Source: UBA6912 sp963792895 (GTDB lineage Bacteria; Actinomycetota; Acidimicrobiia; Spongiisociales; UBA5794). From it: a stretch of 64,000 nucleotides of DNA. The stretch lies in the NCBI GenBank assembly GCA_963792895.1, contig CAWBYA010000008.1, positions 372,001 to 436,000 on the forward strand, read 5' to 3'. A program made the position numbers and the translations under genes. The notes under the pieces were generated by a model. The model had not been told where the DNA came from, ran no database searches, and worked only from the letters and a program-made list of their open reading frames with translations. This document shows positions 25,182 to 33,151 of the stretch, one piece after another (position 1 is the first letter of the stretch; every line of letters starts with the position of its first letter).

Positions 25182-25769
25182 ATGCGGCATATCATGCAAT
25201 CGGCGCCACCGCGTCGATACGTGGAAGGCGACGGGAGCGGTGGGTGCTCAGCGTTTCGAGACCGAGGGTGTCTCGGTCCACGTCTGCTCGAAAGTGCGCT
25301 GTTGGGCTGCTCGGTGCTGGATCTCGGCGAGCCGCCGCCACACGTAACCGTCGCCCTCCCGGTGTTCGTCTTCGACACGCTGGCACGACACTGCGATGAC
25401 CACCCACCCGCCGGCGACATGGTGTGGACCACACAGCGAGGCGACCTCCTGCAACGCGGCTCCTTCGGCCGCATCTGGAGGAGAGCGGTCGCCGAGTCGG
25501 TGGGGCCACCCTGTCGCGTTCACGATCTTCGACACACCCACGCTGCATGGCTGATTGCCGACGGAGAGCACCCGAAGGCGATCCAGGCGCGGCTGGGGCA
25601 CAGCTCGATCACCGTGACGATGGACCGCTACGGACACCTGATGGACGGGCTCGATGACGAGATCGCCGCGCATCTGGACACTCGTGCCGCTGCTGCCGCG
25701 CCCCCACCGCGCCCCGAGGCCCGAGCACCAGCAGAGCCGACCGACCCCCAAACACGTCGAAACCCCTGA
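25182..25769 (+). pseudogene. Tyrosine recombinase (phage-type integrase), N-terminally truncated
   Basis: The frame codes 195 aa, but homology-like sequence begins only around residue 45 (PPHVTVALPVFVFDTLARH). The catalytic half carries HDLRHTHAAWL (His-x-x-Arg), LGHSSITVTM (His) and the Tyr nucleophile in DRYGHL. The SAM-like DNA-binding domain and the first catalytic Arg are missing, so it should be inactive. The C-terminal tail is Ala/Pro-rich. It ends 85 bases before a tRNA-Glu gene, the classic integration target, and so marks the scar of an element. Confidence 0.75.
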
Positions 25770-25790
25770 CGCACAGGGTTCTCGATGATG

Positions 25791-25819
25791 CAGAAACCCC
25801 CGCCTGGCGGGGGTTTCTG
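25791..25819. terminator. Perfect hairpin between integrase remnant and tRNA-Glu
   Basis: CAGAAACCCCCG and its exact reverse complement CGGGGGTTTCTG enclose a 5-base loop. No U-tract follows on either strand beyond the stem itself. It lies downstream of tRNA-Glu on the minus strand and of the recombinase on the plus strand, so it can serve as a two-way terminator. Confidence 0.6.
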
Positions 25820-25826
25820 CCAACGG

Positions 25827-25843
25827 ACTCGCCGAAGGCGAGT
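25827..25843. repeat. Short inverted repeat beside tRNA-Glu
   Basis: ACTCGCC and GGCGAGT flank a 3-base loop (GAA), 11 bases beyond the tRNA-Glu 3' end. It could be a processing or termination hairpin, or the arm of an old attachment site. Confidence 0.35.
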
Positions 25844-25854
25844 ACGGTAGGACG

Positions 25855-25927
25855 TAGCCCCGACCGGATTTGAACCGGCGTTACCGCCTTGAGAGGGCGG
25901 CGTCCTAGGCCCCTAGACGACGGGGCC
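25855..25927 (-). tRNA. tRNA-Glu (anticodon CTC)
   Basis: 73 nt cloverleaf. Acceptor GGCCCCG pairs with CGGGGCT (G-U at the end). Anticodon stem CCGCC/GGCGG closes the loop CTCTCAA, giving CTC for GAG codons. The T arm is GCCGG-TTCAAAT-CCGGT. CCA is not encoded. Next to a truncated integrase, so it is a likely past attachment site. Confidence 0.95.
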
Positions 25928-25995
25928 AGGGGAGACGGATATTAACCGCCGACGAGATGCCAACTGCGCAGCTGTGCCGCCGGCGCCCCGCGGAG

Positions 25996-26067
25996 CTCGG
26001 GGGGGAGGACTCGAACCCCCAACGACAGGACCAGAACCTGCTGTGTTACCGATTACACCACCCCCGA
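25996..26067 (-). tRNA. tRNA-Gln (anticodon CTG)
   Basis: 72 nt cloverleaf. Acceptor TCGGGGG pairs with CCCCCGA. Anticodon stem GCAGG/CCTGT closes the loop TTCTGGT, giving CTG for CAG codons. The T arm is GGGGG-TTCGAGT-CCTCC. CCA is not encoded. It lies 68 bases upstream of tRNA-Glu on the same strand and is probably cotranscribed. Confidence 0.95.
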
Positions 26068-26140
26068 AGGGCGGTGCGGAAGGATAGGGAGACGGGTGAA
26101 AAAGGCCAAGCCGCCCCATTGCGTTGTCCCCGGACCCGGG

Positions 26141-26146
26141 TACGCT
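26141..26146 (+). promoter_or_regulatory. -10 box (TACGCT)
   Basis: TACGCT ends 9 nt before ATG 26156. No Shine-Dalgarno between, though a GGG touches the start codon. Supports ATG 26156 over the in-frame GTG further upstream. Confidence 0.45.
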
Positions 26147-26155
26147 GCCCTTGGG

Positions 26156-27538
26156 ATGCAGGGCAGGAAACGCCTCGGGGGGATCATCGCAGCAGCAGCG
26201 CTGCTCGCAGCCGCGTGCTCTTCTCCCGCTGCGACCACCGCAGCCGGAACAGCCGGCCCAAGCCCCGAACCCGGCGCAACGACGACCGTTGCCATCTCTT
26301 CAGATGGTGCGACGACGCCACAGCAACCCCCTTCGTGTGACGCGACGCCGGACCTCGCCGGCGGCGATCCGCAGCCGTGGCATACCGACGTCACCGTCGA
26401 GGCCACGGCTTTCCAGGAACCGGGTGCCGATGGGCCAGGTATCCGGGCCGTCGTGTATCCGCACCCGGATTATCGCGGCAAGCCGTGGTCGCAGTGGGGG
26501 CAGGGAGTCGTTCTCGCCGACGGCCGGTTCCTGTCCGCGATCGGCGACCACTTCGGGGCAGACGGGAACTCGTTCATCTACGAGTACGACCCTGCGACGA
26601 GCACGCTCGTCCAGATCGCAGACGTCCTTTCGCTCGTGGACCACACGGCCGGCGAGTGGGGCTACGGCAAGATCCACGCCCAGATGGTGGAACTCGGCTG
26701 CGGCGAGGTCTACCTGTCGACCTATTGGGGCTCTCGCCGCAACCTCACGTACACCGACGAGTACCAGGGCGATCTCCTCTTTCGCCTCGACCCTGCGGGC
26801 CGCACGAGCGCAGAGGTCGGCGTGATCCTGCCTGAGCACGGCGTCGCGTCGATGGCCGGCTGGTCGCACGGCGGTCTGCTCTACGCAGAGGCCGCCGACC
26901 CGTTCGGCCAGAAGACGGGCTCGTTCGTGGTCCTCGATGCCGCCACTGGTGGGCAGGTGTTCGAGGATGCCGACGACGCCCACGGCGGCTACCGCGCCGT
27001 CGCCGTCGACGCTGCAGGTCGGGCGTACATCACCTGGAACGAGACCTCCCTCGCCCGCTACGACCCGGATACCAACACCCTCACACCCCTCGACGTGACG
27101 ATGCCGGGCGGGATACTACGCGCCGTGACGGTTCCCGACGCAAACGGCACGATCTTCGCTGCGACCAGAGATCCAGCCGTGTTCTTCAGCCTCACGGAAG
27201 ACGGCACGATCACCGAGCTCGGCCCGGCTCGCGGCTACACCACTTCGATCGCTCTCTCCCCAGACGGGAGCCGCTTCTACTACGTGCCAGACGCCCACGG
27301 TGGTGCGTGGCGTGAAGGGACGCCGCTCATCGCCGTAGACACCACCACCGGTGAGGAAGCGGTCATCGCCGAGCTCCAGCCGATCGTCGGGGAAGCGCTC
27401 GGGCTCAAGCTCGGCGGAACCTACAACGTCGCCGTCGACGAGTCGGGCAGCCGGATCTATGTCGGCCTCAACGCCGGCGAGCTGGCGGGCGGGGAGAGCT
27501 TCGGCGAGGTCGTGCTCGTCGTCGTCACCCTGCCGTGA
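26156..27538 (+). CDS. Beta-propeller-type lipoprotein, function unknown
   Basis: 460 aa. The leader ends in a lipobox (LAAAC, Cys20), then a Thr/Ala/Pro-rich linker (21-65). The mature region (about 75-460) has repeated blade-like units: GVVLADGRFLSAIGDHFG, SFIYEYDPATSTL, RAVAVDAAGRAYITWNE, GTIFAATRDPAVFFSL, SIALSPDGSRFYYVPDAHGG. These are typical of six- or seven-bladed propellers of the YVTN/SMP-30 kind. No catalytic residues can be assigned. Its stop overlaps the start of the FG-GAP lipoprotein gene (GTGA), so the two are made together and probably act together on the outer surface. Confidence 0.72.
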   Translation: MQGRKRLGGIIAAAALLAAACSSPAATTAAGTAGPSPEPGATTTVAISSDGATTPQQPPSCDATPDLAGGDPQPWHTDVTVEATAFQEPGADGPGIRAVVYPHPDYRGKPWSQWGQGVVLADGRFLSAIGDHFGADGNSFIYEYDPATSTLVQIADVLSLVDHTAGEWGYGKIHAQMVELGCGEVYLSTYWGSRRNLTYTDEYQGDLLFRLDPAGRTSAEVGVILPEHGVASMAGWSHGGLLYAEAADPFGQKTGSFVVLDAATGGQVFEDADDAHGGYRAVAVDAAGRAYITWNETSLARYDPDTNTLTPLDVTMPGGILRAVTVPDANGTIFAATRDPAVFFSLTEDGTITELGPARGYTTSIALSPDGSRFYYVPDAHGGAWREGTPLIAVDTTTGEEAVIAELQPIVGEALGLKLGGTYNVAVDESGSRIYVGLNAGELAGGESFGEVVLVVVTLP

Positions 27539-29235
27539 AGCGGCTCGCGGCCGTCCTGGCGCTGTTGCTCGTGGCTGCAGCTTGTTCGGGCGCCACCGCC
27601 GACACCGTCGTTCCCGCACGTGAGTCGGCTCCCACGAATGATGCATCGGGGACGGCCGCCACTGCCCCGCCGGCAGCAGGCTCGGAAACGACGGGCGACG
27701 GCATCACCTGCTGGGCCGCCCCGGCAGCCGGGGGCTCGCCGGGCACGACCTTCGAGGACGTCACCGCCGCATGGGGTCTCATCGATCCGCTCACCGGGAT
27801 GCGCGGCCACGCTGCCGCATGGGGTGAGGTCGGCGCCGCCCACAGAGCCGACCTCTTCGTCGGCACCTTCGCCACTGCCCGCTCCGACATCTACGTCGAG
27901 AGGGGTGCGACCGGCCCATCACCCGACCGGCTCCTGACCGACGACGGTGAGGGCTTCGCCATGGACTCCGGGTTTCCCCAGTCGTTCGGACGGACCAGCG
28001 GCGCTGCATTCGCCGACCTCGACGGGGACGGCGACCACGATCTCGTCGTATCCCGCAACGCAGCGGAGCGAGATCAAGAGGGCGCGCCTACCCAAGTGCT
28101 GGAGAACACCGGATCGGGCTTTGCGATCGTCCCGGATGCCGGCATCGACCCGACGCTCGGCGGAAGATCCGTTGGGGTGCTCGACGTCGACGAAGACGGG
28201 CTGCTCGACCTCGTGATCATCGAAGACCGCTACCGCGGCGGATCCAGCCGCCTCTATCGCAACCTCGGCGACCTTCGTTTCGAAGACGCGACGACGGCTC
28301 TCGGGCTCGGTGACGACGTCGAAGGGCTTGGAATCGCAACAGGCGATCTCAACAACGATGGCCACACCGATGTCTTCGTCGCCGGATCGAACCGGCTGTT
28401 CGTCGGAACGGGCTCGCGGCTGGCCGAAGCCGACGGCGCAGCGCTCCAGTGGGAGACGTTCGGGAACGAGGACGACGTGGCCGGAGCTGCCATCGCCGAC
28501 GTCAACCGCGACGGATGGCTCGACCTCGTCGTCGGGCACCACTACAACAGCACTCTCAGCCAGGGCCAGCAGGTCCCGGTGCGGCTGTACCTCAATCGCA
28601 CCCGCGACGCCGGGGCGGCTCCTGTCCTCGAAGACGTGACTGAAGCGGCGGGCTTGATCGGGCTCCCGACGAAGGCGCCCCACGTCGAGTTGGCCGACCT
28701 CGACAACGACGGATGGCCCGACATCGTGACGACGGCGTCCGCCGACGACGGCATGCGGCCCGCCGTGTTCCGCCACCTCGGCCTCGTCGACGGCGTCCCC
28801 CGTTTCGAGGCGCCATCCGGGCTCGGGGCCGCCCAATACTGGGTGACCGGACCCACCGCCGACGTCGACCACGACGGCCGGCTCGACATCCTCCTCGTCG
28901 AGTGGGAGCCCTCGCTCCCGTCTCTGCTCCTCCACAACACCTCGGCGTCCGGCCATTGGCTGGAAGTGTCAGTCGGCCCCGAATTCGGCGGTGGCGTCGG
29001 CACCCGTGTCGATATCTATGCGGCCGGCGGAGCCGGCGACTCTGCGGCGCTCCTGGGCAGCCGCGAGATCGTTGCATCCCTCGGCTACACGGCGGGCGTA
29101 CTCCAGGTCGCGCATTTCGGATTGGGAGACGCAACGACGGTCGACGTCATCGTCACGCCACCCCGAGGTGCCGAGCCCGTCACCGTCGACGGCGTCGCCG
29201 CAGACCAGCACATCCGGCTCCCCGGCGGCTGCTGA
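27535..29235 (+). CDS. FG-GAP/VCBS-repeat lipoprotein of the CRTAC1/UnbV type
   Basis: 566 aa. Lipobox VAAAC (Cys17). An N-terminal TTFEDVTAAWGL segment opens a propeller (about 60-460) of FG-GAP repeats with Ca-binding DxDxDG loops: ADLDGDGDHDL, LDVDEDGLLDL, GDLNNDGHTDV, ADVNRDGWLDL, ADLDNDGWPDI, ADVDHDGRLDI. The C terminus (about 470-566) is an ASPIC/UnbV domain: HWLEVSVG, GVGTRVDIYA, FGLGDATTVDVIV. This architecture is common in secreted proteins of unclear role, including adhesion. Coupled to the previous propeller lipoprotein by a GTGA overlap. Confidence 0.88.
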   Translation: MKRLAAVLALLLVAAACSGATADTVVPARESAPTNDASGTAATAPPAAGSETTGDGITCWAAPAAGGSPGTTFEDVTAAWGLIDPLTGMRGHAAAWGEVGAAHRADLFVGTFATARSDIYVERGATGPSPDRLLTDDGEGFAMDSGFPQSFGRTSGAAFADLDGDGDHDLVVSRNAAERDQEGAPTQVLENTGSGFAIVPDAGIDPTLGGRSVGVLDVDEDGLLDLVIIEDRYRGGSSRLYRNLGDLRFEDATTALGLGDDVEGLGIATGDLNNDGHTDVFVAGSNRLFVGTGSRLAEADGAALQWETFGNEDDVAGAAIADVNRDGWLDLVVGHHYNSTLSQGQQVPVRLYLNRTRDAGAAPVLEDVTEAAGLIGLPTKAPHVELADLDNDGWPDIVTTASADDGMRPAVFRHLGLVDGVPRFEAPSGLGAAQYWVTGPTADVDHDGRLDILLVEWEPSLPSLLLHNTSASGHWLEVSVGPEFGGGVGTRVDIYAAGGAGDSAALLGSREIVASLGYTAGVLQVAHFGLGDATTVDVIVTPPRGAEPVTVDGVAADQHIRLPGGC

Positions 29236-29406
29236 CCACCCTCGTCGAAGATGCCACCCTCCGCCAGTCGGGCGGCGGCGTCCCTCCTCAGGCCCAAAAC
29301 GCCCCACGGCAAGCATGAACGGTCGAGCTTTGCTGCCACTTTGCGCTGCCGCGCGCCGATGCCGTGCCGGGGTCGGCGATGCCTCCCCCGGCACAGCTCG
29401 ATGGGC

Positions 29407-30228
29407 TCAGGCCTCGGCGACCGGCATCCGGATCTCGGTGACCGGAGGTCCCGGCTCGTCTGGGCCCGTCAGGTAGATCTCGCGCACCGGGCCTGCGATG
29501 TGATAGCCGTGCTCTTCGATCCAGGACCCCAGTGCCTGGTACGTGCCGGCGAGCTCCTCGTACGGCCCGACATGTACGATCACTGCCGCGAGACCGCCCT
29601 CCAGGGTCCGCACGTCGAGCTTGCGGCTCCCGGGGGTCGAGAGCGGCCCGCCGTCGTGCGCACCAACCGGACACACCACCTCGACGTCGATGCTCTCCGG
29701 GGTGAACTCGAGATCGTGGTACACCATGACCGGGGGGCCGACGATCTGGAGGCCGTTGGCGAACACCCCGCCGATCGCATCCTGAATCAGCTCCGCAATC
29801 CCTTCCGTGCTCGGCACGACCTCCCGCACCGCCAAGCCGGTGAGCGGCTCGATGGTCTTGACGATGACTTCCTTGTCGGGCATGGCGCCCTCCTTCTCGA
29901 TCAGCCGGAGACGGGCCTCCACTCGGGCGAGCCTCGCCTGATCCTCGGCAACCCTCCGTCCGATCTCCGCGCGCTTGAGCACGAGCATGCCGCGCAACTC
30001 GGCGGGGCCGAGGTGCTCAGCCAGCACCCCTTTGATCTCGTCGAGGGACAGCCCGAGGTCTTTGAGCGCCAGGATCCGGTTGAGGACGGGGAGTTGGGCC
30101 CCTGTGTAGTACCGGTACCCGGACCAAGCGTCCACCACGGCGGGCGCGAAGATTCCGATGGAGTCGTAGTACCGCAGCGCAGATACCGGCACCATCGAAA
30201 CTTGCGAGAACTCGCCGATCTTGAACAC
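29407..30228 (-). CDS. MerR family regulator with GyrI-like ligand domain
   Basis: 273 aa from GTG 30228, which has GGAGG 6 nt upstream. The winged-helix DNA-binding domain begins FKIGEFSQVSMVPVSALRYYD (split, 2-22), with the MerR-type wing YRYYTGAQL (about 38). A coiled-coil helix (about 75-115) mediates dimerisation. The C-terminal GyrI-like domain (about 120-270; LAVREVVPSTEGIAEL, VIVHVGPYEELAGTY) binds small hydrophobic or cationic ligands, as in BltR/BmrR-like proteins. A MerR-type operator with a 19-base spacer lies in its own promoter, pointing to autoregulation. No efflux gene is adjacent, so its regulon is unknown. Confidence 0.9.
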   Translation of the reverse strand: MFKIGEFSQVSMVPVSALRYYDSIGIFAPAVVDAWSGYRYYTGAQLPVLNRILALKDLGLSLDEIKGVLAEHLGPAELRGMLVLKRAEIGRRVAEDQARLARVEARLRLIEKEGAMPDKEVIVKTIEPLTGLAVREVVPSTEGIAELIQDAIGGVFANGLQIVGPPVMVYHDLEFTPESIDVEVVCPVGAHDGGPLSTPGSRKLDVRTLEGGLAAVIVHVGPYEELAGTYQALGSWIEEHGYHIAGPVREIYLTGPDEPGPPVTEIRMPVAEA

Positions 30229-30267
30229 GCACCGCCTCCGATCACTCAATCTGCTGAAGGCCCACCG

Positions 30268-30298
30268 AGTGTGCACCCTCGAGTAGGTCGAGAGTCAA
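30268..30298 (-). promoter_or_regulatory. MerR-type promoter with operator dyad
   Basis: On the minus strand: -35 TTGACT (30298-30293), a 19-base spacer, and CACACT as a weak -10 (30273-30268). The spacer is filled by a dyad, ACTCTCGA and TCGAGGGT around a 5-base centre (30275-30295), one mismatch from perfect. Overlong spacers with a central dyad are the hallmark of promoters that MerR-family activators twist into register. Confidence 0.6.
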
Positions 30299-30351
30299 GA
30301 GGCTTTGGGCTCAGTCGCCCCGATCCTCGCTCGCCGGAGGCGTGAAGGCGT

Positions 30352-31794
30352 TCAGAGCCGGTCGAGCGCCGTGCCGATGCGCTCCAAGGTCGTCTCCCTG
30401 CCAACCGCCGCCAACGACTCGAACAGAGGCGGGCTGATGGATGAGCCGGTGACGGCGACTCGCAGCGGCTGGAACCCCTTCCGGGCAGACAGCTCGAGGT
30501 CGTCGAGCACTCCACGCAGCGTTCCTTCGATCGCTTCCGTATGCCACTCGTCCAGGGCTGCGAGACGCTCGCCCGCCGTCGCCAGCAAGCCGCCGACCTC
30601 CGGCTTCGTCATCACCTTGTCCCAGGAAGCATCGTCGTATTCGATCGCTCCGAACAGGAACCGCACCTGCGGGCCGATCTCGGTGAGCAACTTCGTGCGC
30701 TCTTGCACGAGCGGTGCGATCTCACCGAACACGGCCTGCTCCGCATCATCGAGATCGCGGCCGAGGGTGGCCGCCACGAAGGGCATCGCATGAGCCACGA
30801 AGTCGGCGACGCTCAACTCGCGGATGTAGACGCCGTTCATCCACTCGAGCTTCGTCACATCGAAGACTGCCGGGCTCTTCGAGACCGCGCCGAGGTCGAA
30901 ACGCTCCGCCATCGTCGCCAGCGACACGATCTCCTCGTCCTCCCCCGGAGACCACGACAGGATCGCCAGGTAATTGCGGACCGCCTCGGCAAGGTACCCG
31001 TCTTCACGGTAGGCGGAGATGGCCGTGTGACCGTGCCGCTTCGACAGCTTGGCGCCATCGGGCCCCATGAGAAGCGGCAAGTGCGCGTATGTCGGTAACG
31101 CGTTGCCAAGCGCCTGGGTAAGCAGGATGTGCTTGGGCGTGGACGACAGCAAGTCCTCGCCGCGCACGACGTGAGTGATCTCGAAGTCGACATCGTCGAC
31201 GGTTGAGGCGAGGTGGTAGGTCGGGGACCCATCCGACCGCAAGATGACGAAGTCGTCCACCTGCACGTGGTCGAAACGCACTTCGCCGCGCACCACGTCG
31301 GTGAACACCGTCTCCCCCGGCCTCGGCACGGCGAACCTGATCGGGGCGGGCTCACCTTCGGAAACGCGCCGCTCGGTCTCCTCGGCGGTCAACCGCATGC
31401 GACCGTCGTAGGCAGGCGGCCTCCCGGCGGCCTGCGCCTCCTTGCGGAACGCATCGAGCTGATCGGGAGTCTCGAACGAGTAGTAGGCCAGCCCCTCCGC
31501 AACGAGGCGATGCGCCACGGTGCGATAGCGGTCCATCCGTCTGCTCTGCCGGTAGGGGTCGTGCGGGCCGCCGACGGCGATTCCTTCGTCCCAATCGAGG
31601 CCGAGCCACTCCATACTGGCGAGGATGTCCGCGTAGTACTCGTCAGTCGATCGCTCCTGATCCGTGTCGTCGCTGCGCAGGATCATCGTTCCGCCGTTGC
31701 GCCGAGCGAACAGCCAGTTGTACAGCGCCGTCCGGCCACCGCCGACGTGGAGGAAGCCCGTTGGGGAGGGAGCGAAGCGCACACGCACGCTCAC
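30352..31794 (-). CDS. gltX: Glutamyl-tRNA synthetase
   Basis: 480 aa. Charges tRNA-Glu with glutamate. The class I signature is present as FAPSPTGFLHVGGGRTALYN (HIGH equivalent HVGG, about 6-25), and the KMSKS equivalent is AKLSKRHG (about 237-244). The glutamate and tRNA acceptor region (LRSDDTDQERS, DWDEGI) and a C-terminal anticodon-binding domain (about 320-480) are complete. Starts at GTG 31794, overlapping the stop of the upstream FAH-family gene by 4 bases (GTGA). Without a GlnS in view and with GatAB present at the window's end, this enzyme may also misacylate tRNA-Gln. Confidence 0.95.
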   Translation of the reverse strand: MSVRVRFAPSPTGFLHVGGGRTALYNWLFARRNGGTMILRSDDTDQERSTDEYYADILASMEWLGLDWDEGIAVGGPHDPYRQSRRMDRYRTVAHRLVAEGLAYYSFETPDQLDAFRKEAQAAGRPPAYDGRMRLTAEETERRVSEGEPAPIRFAVPRPGETVFTDVVRGEVRFDHVQVDDFVILRSDGSPTYHLASTVDDVDFEITHVVRGEDLLSSTPKHILLTQALGNALPTYAHLPLLMGPDGAKLSKRHGHTAISAYREDGYLAEAVRNYLAILSWSPGEDEEIVSLATMAERFDLGAVSKSPAVFDVTKLEWMNGVYIRELSVADFVAHAMPFVAATLGRDLDDAEQAVFGEIAPLVQERTKLLTEIGPQVRFLFGAIEYDDASWDKVMTKPEVGGLLATAGERLAALDEWHTEAIEGTLRGVLDDLELSARKGFQPLRVAVTGSSISPPLFESLAAVGRETTLERIGTALDRL

Positions 31795-32555
31795 GCAGCC
31801 ACCACCGGGTTCAGCAGCACGCCAACGCCTTCGATCTCGACCTCGACCCTGTCCCCAGCGACGATTGGGCCGACCCCAGCGGGCGTGCCGGTGAGGATCA
31901 CGTCGCCGGGGAGCAGCGTCATGATCTCGGAGATGAACGACACGAGCTCGCCTACGCCGAACACCATGTCACTCGTTGAGCCCGCCTGGCGGATCTCATC
32001 GTTGACGCGGCAGATGATCGACAGGCCCTCCTGGGGATCGAGTTCCGTGTCGATGGCCGGCCCTAGCGGACAGAAAGTGTCGAAGCCCTTGGCTCTCGTG
32101 AACTTTCCGTCGGCCCGCTGAAGGTCCCGCGCCGTGACGTCGTTGGCAGCCGTGTACCCCAGGATGTGCGGCCCCACGTCTTCGATTTGCACGTTGCGGG
32201 TGACGGTGCCGATGACCACGGCGAGCTCGGCCTCGTGATGAACCTCATGCGACATCGCCGGCAGCCGGATCGCCTGGAGGGGCCCGATGATCGTCGTCGG
32301 CGGTTTGAGGAAGATGATCGGGATGTCGGGGACCGGGTTGCCGAGCTCGGCGGCGTGGTCGGCGTAGTTGCGGCCGACGGCGACGATCTTCGTTGGGATC
32401 ACCGGGGCGAGCAGCCGCGCCTTGTCCCATGCCACGATCGTCTCGGTCGGCTCCCATGCGACGAACGGGGTGCCACGATGAAGACGAATCCCCTCGGGCT
32501 CCACGGCGCCGTAGGTGATGTCATCGACCTCCGAGTCGACGCGCACGATCTTCAT
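31791..32555 (-). CDS. Fumarylacetoacetate hydrolase family protein
   Basis: 254 aa. Catalytic FAH domain (about 55-250) with KIVAVGRNYADHAAE, the metal-binding HHEAELAVVIG (about 106-116; Glu ligands), YTAANDVTARDLQ, and LPGDVILTGTPAGVG near the C terminus. Hydrolyses or decarboxylates beta-diketo acids, such as acylpyruvates or 2-hydroxyhepta-2,4-diene-1,7-dioate, using Mg or Mn. The exact substrate is unclear; acylpyruvase/oxaloacetate decarboxylase-like activity is common for this size. First gene of the unit with gltX. Cytoplasmic. Confidence 0.9.
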   Translation of the reverse strand: MKIVRVDSEVDDITYGAVEPEGIRLHRGTPFVAWEPTETIVAWDKARLLAPVIPTKIVAVGRNYADHAAELGNPVPDIPIIFLKPPTTIIGPLQAIRLPAMSHEVHHEAELAVVIGTVTRNVQIEDVGPHILGYTAANDVTARDLQRADGKFTRAKGFDTFCPLGPAIDTELDPQEGLSIICRVNDEIRQAGSTSDMVFGVGELVSFISEIMTLLPGDVILTGTPAGVGPIVAGDRVEVEIEGVGVLLNPVVAA

Positions 32556-32583
32556 GTCATCCCCATTCGATTGAGCGGTGAGC

Positions 32584-33105
32584 TCACCGCAGGATCAAGC
32601 GCTCGCCGGCCGCCATCCGGGCGCGCAAGTCCTCGAGGGGCGCTGCCAGGTTCTCGATCGGTACCGAAGCGACCAGCTCCCTCGCCTTCGCCGGACTGTG
32701 TCCGAGGTTGGCGAACCATTTGATGCGTTGTTTCGCCATCGTGGTCACGAGATCCGATGGGAGCCCGCTGGGGGCGAGTCCGAGGATCGTGATGGCGACA
32801 TCGACGTCGCGAGCGATGGGAGCCCTGCCGAAATGCGACGCTCTCGCGCCCGCGAGCGCCGCTATCGCGACCTCTGCGTTGTGGCGGTCCTCGCCGGCGA
32901 GCAACACGAGATCCCGGCCGCGGACGAGCTTGAGGGCGTAACCGGTGTCGGGGCCCGTGGTGCCGAACGCTCCGCCCCACGGCACTTCCTGCGGGGTGGT
33001 CATCTCCCCCGGGCGCCGGGGGCTCCATCGCCGCGCCGGCGCCGGCGCCGCCTTGGGACGGGGGAGGTCGGAGATCTCGAGCTCGATGTTCGGCTGCTGG
33101 CCCAT
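32584..33105 (-). CDS. Conserved hypothetical protein
   Basis: 173 aa, unrecognised. Starts with a Pro/Ala/Arg-rich region (1-40) containing EMTTPQEVPWGGAFGTTGPDTGYALKL (split, about 34-60). An Ala-rich helical region (about 68-110) follows, then MAKQRIKWFANLGHSP (about 123-138) and a C-terminal helix. No signal peptide and no membrane span. The ordered, helical second half and conserved-looking GPDTGYAL suggest a real actinobacterial protein. It is followed after 28 bases by the FAH-gltX unit on the same strand, so it may lead that operon. Confidence 0.6.
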   Translation of the reverse strand: MGQQPNIELEISDLPRPKAAPAPARRWSPRRPGEMTTPQEVPWGGAFGTTGPDTGYALKLVRGRDLVLLAGEDRHNAEVAIAALAGARASHFGRAPIARDVDVAITILGLAPSGLPSDLVTTMAKQRIKWFANLGHSPAKARELVASVPIENLAAPLEDLRARMAAGERLILR

Positions 33106-33151
33106 GGAGACGGCATGCTACCCGAGTCGTCACGAACCCGGGCAGCGGACG

